Of a stretch of 64,000 nt of DNA, positions 34,880 through 46,685 are shown piece after piece. This DNA comes from Lindgomyces ingoldianus (lineage: Eukaryota > Ascomycota > Dothideomycetes > Pleosporales > Lindgomycetaceae), in the NCBI RefSeq assembly GCF_010093535.1, contig NW_022985204.1, positions 423,763-487,762 of the forward strand, in the 5' to 3' direction. Each line of letters starts with the position of its first letter. Position 1 is the first letter of the stretch. Position numbers and translations under genes: made by a program. A model generated the notes under the pieces. It was not told the origin of the DNA and did not search any database. It saw only the letters and a list, made by a program, of their open reading frames with translations.

Positions 34880-36213
34880 ATGCCTCCGGACCGCAATCGT
34901 GCCTCCAACCCCCAGGGGAGACAAAAGTCCTGCTTAGAATGCGCCAAATCGAAGCGTCGCTGTGATCTACGGCATCCAGCCTGCCTTCGCTGCACCAAAC
35001 AAAATCTGACATGCTCCTATCCCCCACAACCGTCCGCTGGCGATGCGTCCACTTGGCAAAGCGACTCAACTCCTCCCGAATGTGATGCAGCTGACAATGT
35101 CTTCCATTTTGACATGCAGACATTTTCTAATTCTCAGCCCGTTGGACTCATGGACTTCGATGTTGCTCCTGGTGAGGCATCATCCTTGGATGCACTGAAC
35201 AACCTGTTCAATACAGAGGAAGATAGAGAATCATATTTCCCCCTTGCTCGGTCAAACTACGCCCAAGGGAAATCGTTCTCAGCATCGCACATATCTGACT
35301 TTGCCTACTCGCGCGTCAAATACTGTATCGAGGAGTTGAAGCGCGCTCCCATAACGATGGTTTCAGAAAACCGAACGCCTTGGTCCCACCCGCTTCTTTA
35401 CGAAGACTACATGCCGCGGTGCCTTCAAGGTAGCATTACCATTTTTTTTTCCTGAACCTAGGCCTGATAAATGTAGATGCCCATGCCGCCTGCGCCCTCT
35501 ACATAGCGAGGAATGATACCAATGACCTTTTCGTGGCTCGCCATGTCACCGATCGCGTCAAGGAACTACTCGACAGCCCAACCCCTGCTGTACCTATCGA
35601 AGTTCTCGCCCGTGCACACAGCCTTATACTCTACCAAGTTATTCACATTTTCAGTGCAGATGTGAGTGTCTCTAGAGGAGGTCCTGGTCTCTTCCTGCAC
35701 ATATTGATAACTTCCCCCACGCAGATACGTTACCATGGCAGAGCTGATGCAACTTTTCCGCATCTTGAAGAAGCGGGCCGTTCATTGCACTTGATTGTTC
35801 ATCAAGAGTCTGACTTCTCCGATCCCATCCCGCTGTATCCCAGCGCCACTGCGCGTTCGGCCTGGAGAGACTTTATCTTCCGTGAATCGAAACGCCGGAC
35901 TCTTCTGATCCTGTTCCATTTCATCGCGATGTGCAATCTACTTCGTGGCTCGCAGGCCTCTTGTTCCCATGAAGATGCTCTTGGTAGTCGCGTATCATTC
36001 TCGGCACATCTCTGGAAAGCCGCCTCCGCATTTGACTTTGCCATCGCATGGAACCAGAAGAAGCATCATCTGGTACGTGATTTGGATCTGTCTGAGCTAC
36101 TCGACACGGCCCATCCTGACGACATCGATACATTTGGAAGGATGCTAATGACAGGGCTCATGGGGATCGATGACGTGAAGGGATGGTTTCACACTCGAGG
36201 CGGGGCCTTTTGA
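34880..36213 (+). CDS. Zn2Cys6 fungal transcription factor
   Basis: Nuclear DNA-binding regulator of about 407 residues. The zinc cluster is complete, CX2CX6CX6CX2CX6C with Cys 18, 21, 28, 35, 38 and 45 (SCLECAKSKRRCDLRHPACL), followed by a Pro/Ser-rich linker and an acidic stretch. Three exons: 34880-35429, 35477-35661 and 35725-36213, with introns GTAGCA...GTAG (47 bp) and GTGAGT...GCAG (63 bp); both joins keep frame. The C-terminus MTGLMGIDDVKGWFHTRGG resembles the usual end of this regulator group, so the 3' end seems intact. An in-frame Met at 34721 would add 53 residues before the cluster. The C-terminal region is shorter than a full fungal-specific middle homology domain. It probably regulates the divergent NmrA-like gene, but this is inference. 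Confidence 0.85.
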
Positions 36214-37741
36214 GGATGGTGCAGAGCAGCCATCATCACTTTGCTTTTGCGCTTGGGATTGTCCATGGGCTCTCTTGAGCCTTGTGCAAGGCAACTCCAA
36301 TGGCCCATGACATCGTTTCATCTCCACAGAGTCTTGTAAGCTTATGCACCTTTTATACCTTCCACATGCGGGAATTGAACCGAGTTCTATGGGGGCGAAC
36401 ACCTAATCGGCTTTCTAATGTTGAGCTCTGACTAAATGCTTGTGGACTGTGGTGATCTGAGTGAGGGACGCCAAGCACCCACTGACACCCTCTGTGATCT
36501 ACACGGGTCGACCCTTAGCTCTGGGTCGGTGAGTAGCTCTACATCATATCCACCGTCAGATTAGCTAGTTAGATTAGCGCAACCAGTTTTCATGCTTCCA
36601 TGTCTCAGATCTCGTCTCTTCCTCACTGTTTACGAAGTCGAACACGAACGCCTTCCCAGTTGGGATAGTTACGAGGTACGGAGATACCCACAACACGATA
36701 GGAAGAATATAGGCCGATCGATGGAAAGGGAACTCTATAAATACTCTAGGAATACGTAGCCGCGCCAGAGACTCAGGCTCCGGACTCGGGATCAGCATTC
36801 AATGAGACTTGGCGACCCTGGGAAGGATTGTGGCAGTGCTGAGCCTTGCGCAGAGTTTTCCCGTCTAACTCTCTTGCCAGAACGAAACAAAGTTGACGCC
36901 TACCACGTGTGGATAATGGGTGTCGGAAGATTTCTGGGGTAAGCGATCCCGCCGTCGATCCTTCCCGAGGTCAGCCTCGTTATCTATGGTCGGTGCTAGG
37001 ACCGCGAATGCAGGCTGACAACCTATGAAGCATGAAACGAAACTATCGTTACTCTCCTTAGAACACCATTTTCCAGAAGTGTGATGGTACTGATTCTTGA
37101 TTGTTGCTCCATTCTTTGTAGGCCTTATATGAAAATATTCGTGGGGACTGGGAGTCTCTAAACAGGTCGGGCAATCAGGTAAGCTAATCTACGCGTTGCT
37201 CTCCCCAGGTGTCCTCACATTCCACATCTAAACAGTGGACACTGCTAGATGTGCTTTTGCAAGTCTAGCCTTCCATACCCCCGCTCTCCCACGACGCTTG
37301 GGGGATGAATACGGTAGAATTTTACACTTTGTCCTGAAAGCAAGCACGCCACCAACGTTCTTGATGACCCCACTCGAACTCCACTTCCCAATCTTCGAAA
37401 TTACCAGATAATCTAACCTGGAAGAGCCGGAGTAGCCAAAACATTCTCCTAAGGTCGCCGAGGTGTCTCACCTAGGATACGGAAATTTGTGGTAGTGCCA
37501 AGGTTTCCTGACTTCCTCCTGTGGACTGCTTCCAGCAGCGAAGCCCCAGGTCAATGCTCCTTGTTGGGATATAAAACGTGAATGTATCTCTGGATGGAAC
37601 CATTTTCAGCTGCATCACTTTCCTCTAATCTACCCCTTTTCTAAATCGCTCTGTTACGTATTTGATTCTCCCCCAAATTGCCAATTGTTTGCAAAGTCCC
37701 CTAGTACTCTGCTGTGACCCTCCCACAGCTGCTCTGACATC
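36214..37741. other. Intergenic region upstream of the pore-former-like gene
   Basis: No gene supported. A TATA-like TATAAAA lies near 37570, about 170 bp before the next start codon. Short frames on both strands have no recognisable features. Confidence 0.4.
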
Positions 37742-38900
37742 ATGCTCTTCTTTACCAGAACCGCCGTCCTCGGGGCGACATATCTTCTTCTCGGCATTTC
37801 CAAAGCCTCAGACTGCCTCGACGGGCCGTGGACAAATGTCACCTCGACGGGTGCACTTACTGGTACCGAGTTCTGTGCAACCAAGTACCAATCTGGCGTC
37901 GTCATTACTGGTGTTGAGGCGTGGGGCAATACCAATTGGGTTCGCGCCATTCAGTTCTACTATTCGGACGGAACCAGCAGTGGCCAATTGGGAAAGGTTG
38001 ACGGGCATCGCCATGCGCGGATTGACTGGGATCCTTCCCTAGATCAAATCAGCCAGATCAAAACCCTGGGGAAATGGATTCGGGTTACGTTTAGGTCGCG
38101 TCTACACCGGTACAAAGAAGGGGACGGAGCTTGAAGTTGGGAAAAACACTGACGGCCAGAACGTCTTTGAAACCAACGTTCAATCTGGCATTATACTCGG
38201 CGCTTTCAGTCGTTCTGGAGATAGAATCGATCAGCTCGGATTCCTATTCCTGAGAAGTAAGATTGACTCGATTACTATTGATAACGTTGTCTTCAAAGAC
38301 ACGCCCGAGGCGTTGAACGAGAAGAAGCAGTGAGTCCGCCCCCTCGGCAATACTACCCTATGACATCGCTGATGGGTCGTCCAGAGGTTTAGAGATGGTG
38401 ACACTAGACTATGCCGACCATACCAATGACCACCCAGATGCTAACGAGACCTTCACTTTCGGAAAATCTGAGACACGCACTACGAGCAAGGAGTATTCGC
38501 AAACGGCTACGCATACCTTTGGCTTTACCGAGGCTATCGAAGTATCTGGAGAGATTCTCGGCCTCGGCGCCAAATCTACTACAACGCTCAGTTATGAATA
38601 TTCCTACGCGAGCACCGAAGAATCTAGTAAAGAAGATTCTGTCACTTTAACTTACATGGTGGCTACTACGCTCAAGCCTGATCAACGAGTTTTTTGCAAA
38701 GCGGTTGCCATGAGAGGGATATATAAAGGCGAATACAATGCCAGAGTATTGCCTTTCATGTTGTCCCTATTTCACCTGGCTAAGATTATTCTAGGTAAAC
38801 ATTCACCTCTAGGATGGGATGACCTTTGGATTCAATGAGGGAGGTTCAATGGAGCAGTTTCAATGGAGCGAGGCTTCGTCAGTATGCTAAGACAAGGAAT
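37742..38900 (+). pseudogene. Secreted lectin-like / aerolysin-like pore-forming protein, frameshifted
   Basis: The first exon starts with a signal peptide (MLFFTRTAVLGATYLLLGIS) and then a jacalin-like beta-prism segment (VITGVEAWGNTNWVRAIQF, YYSDG). One extra C in the CCC run at 38064-38066 throws the reading frame; lectin-like sequence (GTELEVG, GIILGAFSRSGDRIDQLGF) continues in the next frame to about 38329. A likely intron 38330-38384 (GTGAGT...CCAG) leads to an aerolysin-type segment (about 38385-38745) with the alternating Ser/Thr beta-hairpin pattern (SETRTTSKEYSQTATHTFGF; STTTLSYEYS). A second likely intron, 38746-38794, precedes a short last exon ending near 38900. Such proteins insert beta-barrels into membranes after binding sugars. 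As it stands the gene is interrupted, by a real mutation or a sequencing error; target and activity are unknown. Confidence 0.7.
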
Positions 38901-39149
38901 TTTCGAATACGAAGAGAGCTATGAAGTTCATTGCATAGGCAGACGAATGGTCATGAATGCAAATAGGTAATCAGTACTAGCAGGTAGTATTTTCTCTTCA
39001 TCATGTATATTTAAGGTTCAATCTCCCCAACTTCAGTTCTGATTTAAGCTGTTGCAACCTCACCTAACTTCTCTTGCGCTCCGAGAACTACTAGAGATTT
39101 CTAGAAGTCCTCAAGCGCTAACATCTGAAAAGAACAGCCAGGTGCCCTG

Positions 39150-40221
39150 CTAACTAGTCTTGCTGAAATGCAACTCGCTCACTTGCTCACCACCTAGATC
39201 ATATCTCTCACTCTTCCGTTCTTCGGTCTGGTCCTCCCATTCCCCACAGTAATAATGAGATGAACATCGTTCAGCAGGTCGTCCATAATCGTAGGAACTC
39301 TGGCGACAATCCCTATCCACGGCATGCCGATCACAAGCCGGATCACGGTGTTCTCCACACCGGGGAGAACGGGACCTTGAGTGTAGGTAGCGATATTCCT
39401 GGCTGTATACATGCCTATCGTGGTGATACGAGAGTCTCGCAGAACGCCTGTCACGCCGAGCCTGGATGGATGATGGTGCCGGTGAACGAGCTGATCGGCG
39501 CATGAGAGATTCATCCTTCGCGTGTGAATGTTCATGGTCCCGCCAATTATGCAAGCCACGAACATGCTCTTGATTCTTAGCGACATACGCCGCCATTAGA
39601 ACGGTAGGCTGCGCAGGCTCAGGCGTGCTCCATTTTGCAGCCGCAAACCGAGCGAAGCTCTCGCACCAAAGCGATGCGATCCAGTCCATCTCCTGCCTCG
39701 TGAGAGGGTGGTGGCGATACGGACACAGCAAGCCAAACTCGCAAAACTTTCCCGTGCAAAATGTTGTGTAGCAAAGGCCAAGGTCGAACTCCAGCGTGGA
39801 TCCGTACTTGCCGGGGTTCACCTTACCATCACCGTTTCGGAATCGATGGGTTTTCCTCACCTCGTCGTGGTAGGCTTGAAGATCCATCGCTGTGGTTGGT
39901 GTCGGTACGTTGGACTGCGCGATCGTATCCCTCCTCCGATACAAAGAGGGTCGGGTCGATCTCTCGCTATTGTGTCCGTATCCACCTTCTGGTGTTCGTC
40001 CGCCATTCTCCACTCTGGATGGATCACCTGAAATGGTTAAATCAATGAATCTGATGGGAGAATGACATTCGCTCACCCATGCGTCGCGTTGGCGTTGAGT
40101 TTCGACCCCCGTCACCTCGCCCAAACACTTCGTTATCTTCGCAATAGGAGGTATTATGAGTCGTACTCTCACTGGATACAGCGCGTTTCAAACGCTCTGG
40201 GAGAGGGGAGTTGGGCCACAT
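39150..40221 (-). CDS. CCCH zinc-finger protein with an RS/RD-rich tail
   Basis: Two exons: 40221-40077 and 40027-39150, with a 49-bp intron (GTGAGC...TTAACCATTTCAG) whose removal keeps frame; about 340 residues. The single CX9CX5CX3H finger (CYTTFCTGKFCEFGLLCPYR, then H) suggests RNA binding. It is followed by MDWIASLWCESFARFAAAKW and a long Arg/Ser/Asp/His-rich tail (SRSRSPRCGEH), as in splicing or RNA-processing factors. The reading frame is open upstream to about 40302 but has no ATG there, so I took the Met at 40221; an extra 5' exon is possible. I do not recognise a specific orthologue. Confidence 0.7.
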
Positions 40222-40302
40222 CACGTCTCTGGGGCTTTTTACGTAGTTGTCGGTGCGCAGTGCGGAGGTGTCCTCGCTGAGGCTTTGGGAGGGGTGTCGC
40301 AA

Positions 40303-41392
40303 TATACCTAGCCGGAGAAGCCTCGGCTCTTGAGTGGTGAAAGTTCGCTATCACTGCGTATCACGAGGTCGACGGTTGCCGAATCTCGCTAGCGCTACTT
40401 TTGGGGAGTGGCATTGCCTGTGAAATTTTACGGCTTTCTTTTTCACTTTATCCCTTCTATTCCAACTTGCATGTTTATTCAGCTCGCTACTAGGGAGGGA
40501 GTAACATGGATCTCAACTTGTGGCTTTAGTGGGCCACAGGGCTAAACTAATGGAGCGATACACTCCCTTTCATACGAGAATTCAGGTGTACTATCGAAGT
40601 CACCAAAGAATGTTTCATGCCTCCTGAGCAGCATATTGTCGTTAAAAGGACGGAACGAATTCGGAAGTGGACGGGAGGAAATGCATCTCTCTAGCACAGC
40701 ATCCGACCGACGCAGATGCTCGTATCTTGTTCAGTTGCTAGGAGAAATGGTAGATACGAGGAACGGCACGGCCGCCTGCCTCGTCGTCACAACTCATTTT
40801 CTTGGTGTTCCGTGAATCTCCCAGCTAGCATAGTTGCTTTGATTTGACTTCTCGATCAGTGTACATCTTGCCTAAATGTATTTTAATACATTCCTCATGG
40901 AGCTCCTTTGAAAATCCGCTCACTCGGTGTCTTCATGGCTTGAAGGTAATACAAATCCCACCCTAGCCAGTTTTGTTTCTTTGAAAGGTTATTACACGAT
41001 ATTCTATTCTTTCATACACTTGGGAAGCAGATCAAGAAGGAGTTAACGTTATTGATCGAGTGGAGGGTATGGAGAAACAAAGCTAGCTATAGTAAGATCC
41101 AGTTCTGTGGAAAGCAAGCTGTGTATGACGACATACTATGCATCTAGGAATGTCAACTATGCTTACAGTGCTCTGCAAAGTTGGTGTGTATACCACCGTA
41201 AGTGACAGGCCACGACCACGTCCTGGGCCCCCAACGCCCAAAACCTACTCCTGCGGACCCTTTAAACGAGCCGCGCAACCTTTCGCTCGGATTTTCTAGC
41301 GCTGTGCGCATTTTAAAAAGTCTGAGCATATCTGATAGAGCCCTAAACCACCATGTAGGGCCCATGATTGGTCCCCTCTAGGCGAAGGGTTT
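40303..41392. other. Intergenic, no gene seen
   Basis: GC-balanced sequence without a convincing reading frame. It ends at a solo LTR. Confidence 0.35.
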
Positions 41393-41539
41393 TGTGAGAG
41401 GTATCGAGCAGGAAACACAGGATAGAGGGGTAACGAGAGAGAGTAAACCTTAGGGTCGGAGGCAGAGGTACGGAGGCCGAGGAGCTTATATACCTAGTGC
41501 CAAGCCCTCAGGCCACTCAGGGGCCAGATAACCGTGACA
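41393..41539 (+). repeat. Solo LTR (147 bp) with target duplication
   Basis: Runs TGTGAGAGGTATCGAGC...ACCGTGACA, flanked by GGTTT on both sides (41388-41392 and 41540-41544). Same family as 62040-62217 and the fragment at 28360. Orientation of the family is not fixed. Confidence 0.8.
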
Positions 41540-41582
41540 GGTTTCTAGTTTACACCTGTTGTGATCCTAGGCATGTAGGTGT

Positions 41583-41711
41583 TGTTTGAAACAGGGTTGT
41601 TATCGATCACGTGATCTCAAGTAATCGATCAGGTGACTAGTTGATTACTTAAGTGCGATTATCGCAATTAGATTTAATTAATTGTGATTAAGCGCTATTA
41701 AGAATCTCACA
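41583..41711 (-). repeat. Probable small LTR next to a polypurine tract
   Basis: TG...CA bounded, 129 bp. On the minus strand it starts TGTGAGATTC directly after a purine-rich tract (AATTAGGGGGCAAGAAT). The adjacent AT-rich 41712-42270 may be the decayed interior. No partner LTR was found. Confidence 0.4.
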
Positions 41712-42270
41712 ATTCTTGCCCCCTAATTGCGTTCTAAATATTATGCAACTACTAAATAAAATCTACAGCTTAGAATTAAAAGTTTTACTCTTTTTCTAGT
41801 GTTTTAAGCATTCTGTTTACTTAATCACATTTGCAGACAGTTGTAATTATATATATAAAAAATGCGTTTAAGCTTAGCACTTATAGCTAGAATTAATAAA
41901 ACATTAATTGCTAACTATGTATAATAGCTATAGCTGCTAGTGTTGCTAGTTTTCTTTTAGCTACTAAAAGAAACCTGTTTTAGGTTGTATAATAAAAGAC
42001 AGTTCTTTTTTAATACAGTTTTTAGGCTTACTTACACTTATTTATCTTTAAAGTAATAATAATAGTATAATCATTTATACTTTGTTTAATATATTTCTTT
42101 GTTGTTTTTTACTAGATAATAAGTATAGCTCTACATATTACTTAGTAGATAACACTATTATAATAATTAAAGCTTAAAATTAAGTGTAAGTTTATTTAAA
42201 TTAACAACGTTAATAAATTTTTAAGATAAGAGATATATTAAGCTAAAATTGAATAACATTACAAATAAAT
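41712..42270. other. AT-rich RIPped island ending in a poly-C run
   Basis: About 560 bp with the same C-to-T-depleted composition as the left arm of the window. It stops abruptly at a run of about 15 C with one T (42268-42286), after which composition is normal. Confidence 0.6.
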
Positions 42271-44899
42271 CCCCCCCCTCCCCCCCATGGACCGTACGAA
42301 AGTGCACTTACGGAATTGTACGCAAGGCCCGCTCACCCGCGCCTGACCGTACGGGGAAGTCCATTCAACAACAACCCTAGTTTGAAATCATGACTAAATC
42401 AGAGTTTAGGCATGACTCTTTCTTTATTAAGTGTGCTTCTTCTAGTGTTCTTCATGAACGGAAACGTTAAGTTCTGAAGTTGATGGCCTATTCTCAGTTT
42501 TTATTCCGGTGACGAAGGAGTGGGGGAATACTTGTGGTCTCAGAGCCACAATGTTGTCCGTGACATCTTTATATCCCTTGAGACAATAGTTAAACTTGTC
42601 AGCGACGAATGCGAGTAACAAGGGTTGGCTTTTCATGTGAGATTGGATATCACTGAGAAAATCGGCACGGCTTTGAGCCAAATTATGGACCTGATGACAC
42701 CTCCGTCTTCCGAGAGACTTCAGTCGACGCAACTAATAATACCCCTATTTTGAGTGAGCACCGAAGATATCGTACCAAAGGAAAAGTTATTCATGGGTGT
42801 CGTTCGCTATTATGAACCAAGAGAGTTCACTTACAGACCTTACAAAGATAGCCATCAAGCCGGCCTGAGCTCGGGTGAAATTCATTGTCTATGTTTTCGC
42901 TGGTCAGGGTGCCTATTATGCAGGCGTGGGACTGCAGCTCCCGGAGGTTATCGAGTTCTAGCAATTATTGGCTCCTTTAGGCTCTGAGCTGGCGCGCCTA
43001 GCATTTCCGTAATTAACCCCTAGTGAGCGACGAACCTAAACCGTATGAAGATGCGATTATAGTTTCAGTTTCGGCTTTAGAAGTTCGCTGACCTCCCTAA
43101 GATTGACCGGTTTTCGTTGGGATATAGATTTGGGCTTGTGGTGAAACTTTTTCGCTCAGCTGGGCTATCTCTTCCCCGTTTCCTATTAAGGAATAGTCTA
43201 CTATATAGTTGCCTGCGAGCTCTCTTGGGATCTAGAGACCTTACACCTCGCCTTAATCTACCTAGTCTGGCTCTCACTACCGAATTGACAGCTCGCATCT
43301 CTATATGCCCTCCATCAGCTCTATCTACGCTCCCTGCGATAAGTTCTAGGCTCCTTAGTCTCTTCCGTATTTCGAGGAACCGTCCAAGAAGATGAGCAAC
43401 TCAACTTGTTCGGGAAGTTTTTATAACCTTACTTTGATATAAAAATGTGGAATATTGGCGGCAGAAAAAGATGGTTTATGCGAACAAGGCCTTGTATCAG
43501 CCTTGCATGTAAGAGGCTGTGGAATGCGCCAAGCTTCATGTCAATACAGGCTAGGAAGCCCCAGGTATCGCAGATTAGATGGGATTCCCATAAAAGTGGA
43601 GGGCCAATCAGAGAAGCCGCAGTTGAGAGGATTATCGCCTGCGTGAAGTCCTCGAAAGTGGGTTATGAAGCATGAATCCATTCTGCCGGTAGAGCAGCTT
43701 AGAGGCATTTTTCCTTCCAAAGTCAAGGGGCTAAGCCTCTTATTATGCCATCCTAATCCACCAGATATATGATGTGGATTTACATCGCAAAGGTCTCAAG
43801 TCTGGATTGAATATCGAGAAGAAGTGGTGGCACAGTGCCGAGTTAACATGGACGAACTCAGAGGGAGGAGCCCTAAAATAGCGATGAGTGCTTAAAAGTC
43901 TTTGTGAGAGCGCTAGGACCCCTTCCGGAGGGCATTTCAGAATTTGATGTCTTACTCTTAGTTGGGGGTGCACAGTTGCTTCCCTATTCGCTAGCGGAGA
44001 CCTCAGCTGGCCTACCGTATGCCTCATGCTGCGACAATCGAGACATCCCCAGGAGCAGCTTCCTTCTTCTTTGTCTGTACCTATGCTGACGCGCGAATAT
44101 TCGGCTTGATTCGAAGTGGCGCAGAGCATGCCTAAAGAATGTCTTAGAAAGGATGTTAGGTTTGGGTAAGAAAGAGAGTGGAGTTGAGCTAGCTTCGGGC
44201 TGCCTTCCCCCGCCTCGGGACTCGGTGGGGTGGGCCCTAGCGTGACATCTACATTATGCACTCTCGAAACGAATGATTATACATGGTGACTGTGTTAGTT
44301 GTGCCCCCCATCTCGTCTACTACAATATGGGATATAGCCTATCACCGTTTGCTAATGTCCCTTCACGCCGCTGCTATGTATCCTTAATACCGAGATGCGC
44401 AACTTGTAGCATAATGCTTGGCTTATGCCTACAGCCTAACCTTGCGTGTAGAAGCCAATGGAAAAAAATTCTTTGTAGCCTTATCAGTGGGATATTGCCT
44501 CTTCTCTTTCGTATAAAATTTTGAGCGTGATTAGGCGTGGCGCTGGCGGTGCATTGCCTGTGTGAGTCTTTCTGCTCAGAGTGAGGATCGGCCAACACTG
44601 CAGCAAATGGCGCACTCCTCACACAGCACGGTTCCCGGATAATCTCGATTTATTGTGGTTAAAAAAGAGGATACTTCACTCATTATTCGATACATGACGC
44701 TTCTCCATCTACAAGCCCTAACCACTTGTAGTAAATGAATTGCGTTAGGAAATGCGCTATCCGGGTAATTGCAACCCGAGGGGATGCCCGAACCTTAAAA
44801 CCACGTCGAGCCCACATTTCCTCTTCAACGTCCTTCCTCGCCTTCTTCTTTAACATTCACGATTTCATATCCCTTGCTTTACTATAAAAAAAATCAACC
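42271..44899. other. Decayed gene and repeat remnants upstream of the xylosidase gene
   Basis: Near 42872-42950 the plus strand reads VYVFAGQGAYYAGVGLQL, like the start of a polyketide synthase acyltransferase domain, between two in-frame stops. At 43137-43351 lies an LTR-family relic, also present at 50560 and 51728. At 43450-43860 the plus strand has protein-like stretches (SALHVRGCGMRQASCQYRLG; LKSGLNIEKKWWHSAELTW) in shifting frames that I cannot assign. The reverse frame 43743-44261 (172 codons) is probably a shadow. No intact gene is supported. Confidence 0.35.
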
Positions 44900-46522
44900 A
44901 TGCCGCAAGTACTCAACCCCATCCTCCCAGGCTTCAACCCCGACCCCTCCATCATCCGTGTCAAAAATGACTACTACATCGCCACCTCAACATTCGAATG
45001 GTATCCTGGCGTTCAGATTCATCACTCGACCGATCTGGCAAACTGGACTCTCAAAATCCGCCCATTAAATCGAAAATCCCAACTTGACATGCGTGGCAAT
45101 CCCGACAGCTGCGGGATCTGGGCGCCTTGTCTTTCGCACGACGGCGAGAAATTCTGGCTCGTGTATACTGATGTTAAACGCAAAGATGGGAGTTTTAAGG
45201 ACACGCATAATTACATCGTCACTGCGGAAAAGATAGAAGGACCATGGTCGGATCCAGTGTACGTCAATTCTTCGGGGTTCGATCCGAGTCTTTTCCACGA
45301 TGATGATGGCAGGAAGTGGTTCTTGAATATGATACAAGACCACCGAAGACGGCCCCGATCCTTCGCTGGGATTAGAATTCAAGAGTTTGATACCAGAGCT
45401 GGGACGCTAGTCGGCCCTACAAAGACCATCTTCTACGGCACTGATCTGGATTTGGTCGAGGGTCCGCATTTGTACAAGCGTAACGGCTGGTACTACCTCC
45501 TCACTGCCGAGGGTGGTACGGCGTACGAGCACGCATGCACACTGGCGAGATCAAGGGAAATTTGGGGACCGTATGAATTGCATCCGCAAAAGTATATCCT
45601 GACTTCCAAGGACGCGCCATACGCTGCATTGCAAAGAGCGGGACATGGGGATATCATTGATACACCAGATGGGAAGTCATACTTAGTGCATTTGACGGGT
45701 CGGCCCACAACACATAAGCGAAGATGTGTGCTAGGGCGTGAGACAGCAATTCAGGAAGCGTATTGGGGAGAGGATGATTGGCTGTATGTCAAAAATGGAC
45801 CGGTGCCATCGCTGAGTGTCGAAGTACCCGGAACGCGCGATGACTCTGAGTACTGGGCTGAACAACGATATGTGTTCGACAATTCGAAGGGTCTACATCA
45901 TGACTTCCAATGGCTCCGGACTCCAGAAACTTCGCGCATCTTCAAAATCGAAAACAACCAGCTCCAATTGATCGGGCGTGAAGCCATCGGCTCCTGGTTT
46001 GAGCAAGCCCTCCTCGCACGTCGCCAAACACACTTCTCCTACGACGCCGAAACTGTCATCGACTTCAGCCCAACCGACGAGCGACAATTTGCCGGTCTAA
46101 CAGCCTACTACTGCCGTTACAACTTCTTCTACCTAACTGTGACCGCGCACGCAGACGGCCAGCGGGAACTCCTAATCCTGAGCTCTGAAGCCTCTTGGCC
46201 GGAAGGCCGGCTTAATTTACCTCTCGCCGAACCGGTTAAGATACCGAATGAGGGCAAAGTAAAGCTCGGGCTGAGCATCCGCGGCAAGGAGCTTCAGTTC
46301 TGGTATGCACATGGTGAAGGGAAGGACTTGCAGAAAATCGGACCTGTGTACGACGCCTCGATATTGTCCGATGAATGTGGCGGCCACCAGGCTCATGGGA
46401 GTTTTACGGGTGCGTTTGTGGGATTGGCTTGTTCGGATGTGAATGGGACGGCAATGACTGCTAAGTTTGATTATCTTGTTTATCGACCTGTGAGGCATGA
46501 GACGGACCGATATGAGATCTAA
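44900..46522 (+). CDS. GH43 beta-xylosidase (1,4-beta-D-xylosidase / alpha-L-arabinofuranosidase)
   Basis: Single-exon, 540-residue enzyme of glycoside hydrolase family 43, which removes xylose (or arabinose) from xylo-oligosaccharides. The five-bladed propeller starts NPILPGFNPDPSI. The expected acidic residues are present: Asp15 (general base, NPDPS), Asp128 (pKa modulator, GFDPSLF) and Glu187 (general acid, LVEGPHLY). The C-terminal half (from about residue 340; SYDAETVIDFSP, ..FTGAFVGLACSD) is the beta-sandwich found in the XynB-type subfamily; 530-550 residues is the normal length. No signal peptide, so it is probably intracellular and acts on imported oligosaccharides. ATG lies in a good CAACCATG context. 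Intact, although transposon debris starts within 200 bp downstream. Confidence 0.95.
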   Translation: MPQVLNPILPGFNPDPSIIRVKNDYYIATSTFEWYPGVQIHHSTDLANWTLKIRPLNRKSQLDMRGNPDSCGIWAPCLSHDGEKFWLVYTDVKRKDGSFKDTHNYIVTAEKIEGPWSDPVYVNSSGFDPSLFHDDDGRKWFLNMIQDHRRRPRSFAGIRIQEFDTRAGTLVGPTKTIFYGTDLDLVEGPHLYKRNGWYYLLTAEGGTAYEHACTLARSREIWGPYELHPQKYILTSKDAPYAALQRAGHGDIIDTPDGKSYLVHLTGRPTTHKRRCVLGRETAIQEAYWGEDDWLYVKNGPVPSLSVEVPGTRDDSEYWAEQRYVFDNSKGLHHDFQWLRTPETSRIFKIENNQLQLIGREAIGSWFEQALLARRQTHFSYDAETVIDFSPTDERQFAGLTAYYCRYNFFYLTVTAHADGQRELLILSSEASWPEGRLNLPLAEPVKIPNEGKVKLGLSIRGKELQFWYAHGEGKDLQKIGPVYDASILSDECGGHQAHGSFTGAFVGLACSDVNGTAMTAKFDYLVYRPVRHETDRYEI

Positions 46523-46685
46523 CGGCTTAAGAGATGAATGAAGGATTCAAGCACAAAATAATCCGCAGTTAATGCAGTTAACGTAGGTGGTAATAGAGTT
46601 AGCTACTCCACTCAACTTATCTACCAAAAAAGCTGTACTGTTGAACAAAGTCTTCGAATACTACTAACATTAAGCTATCTGTGAG

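Noticed and set aside
43743..44261. 172-codon reverse frame
   Set aside because: No features of a real protein, and the forward strand shows competing protein-like stretches; not supported.
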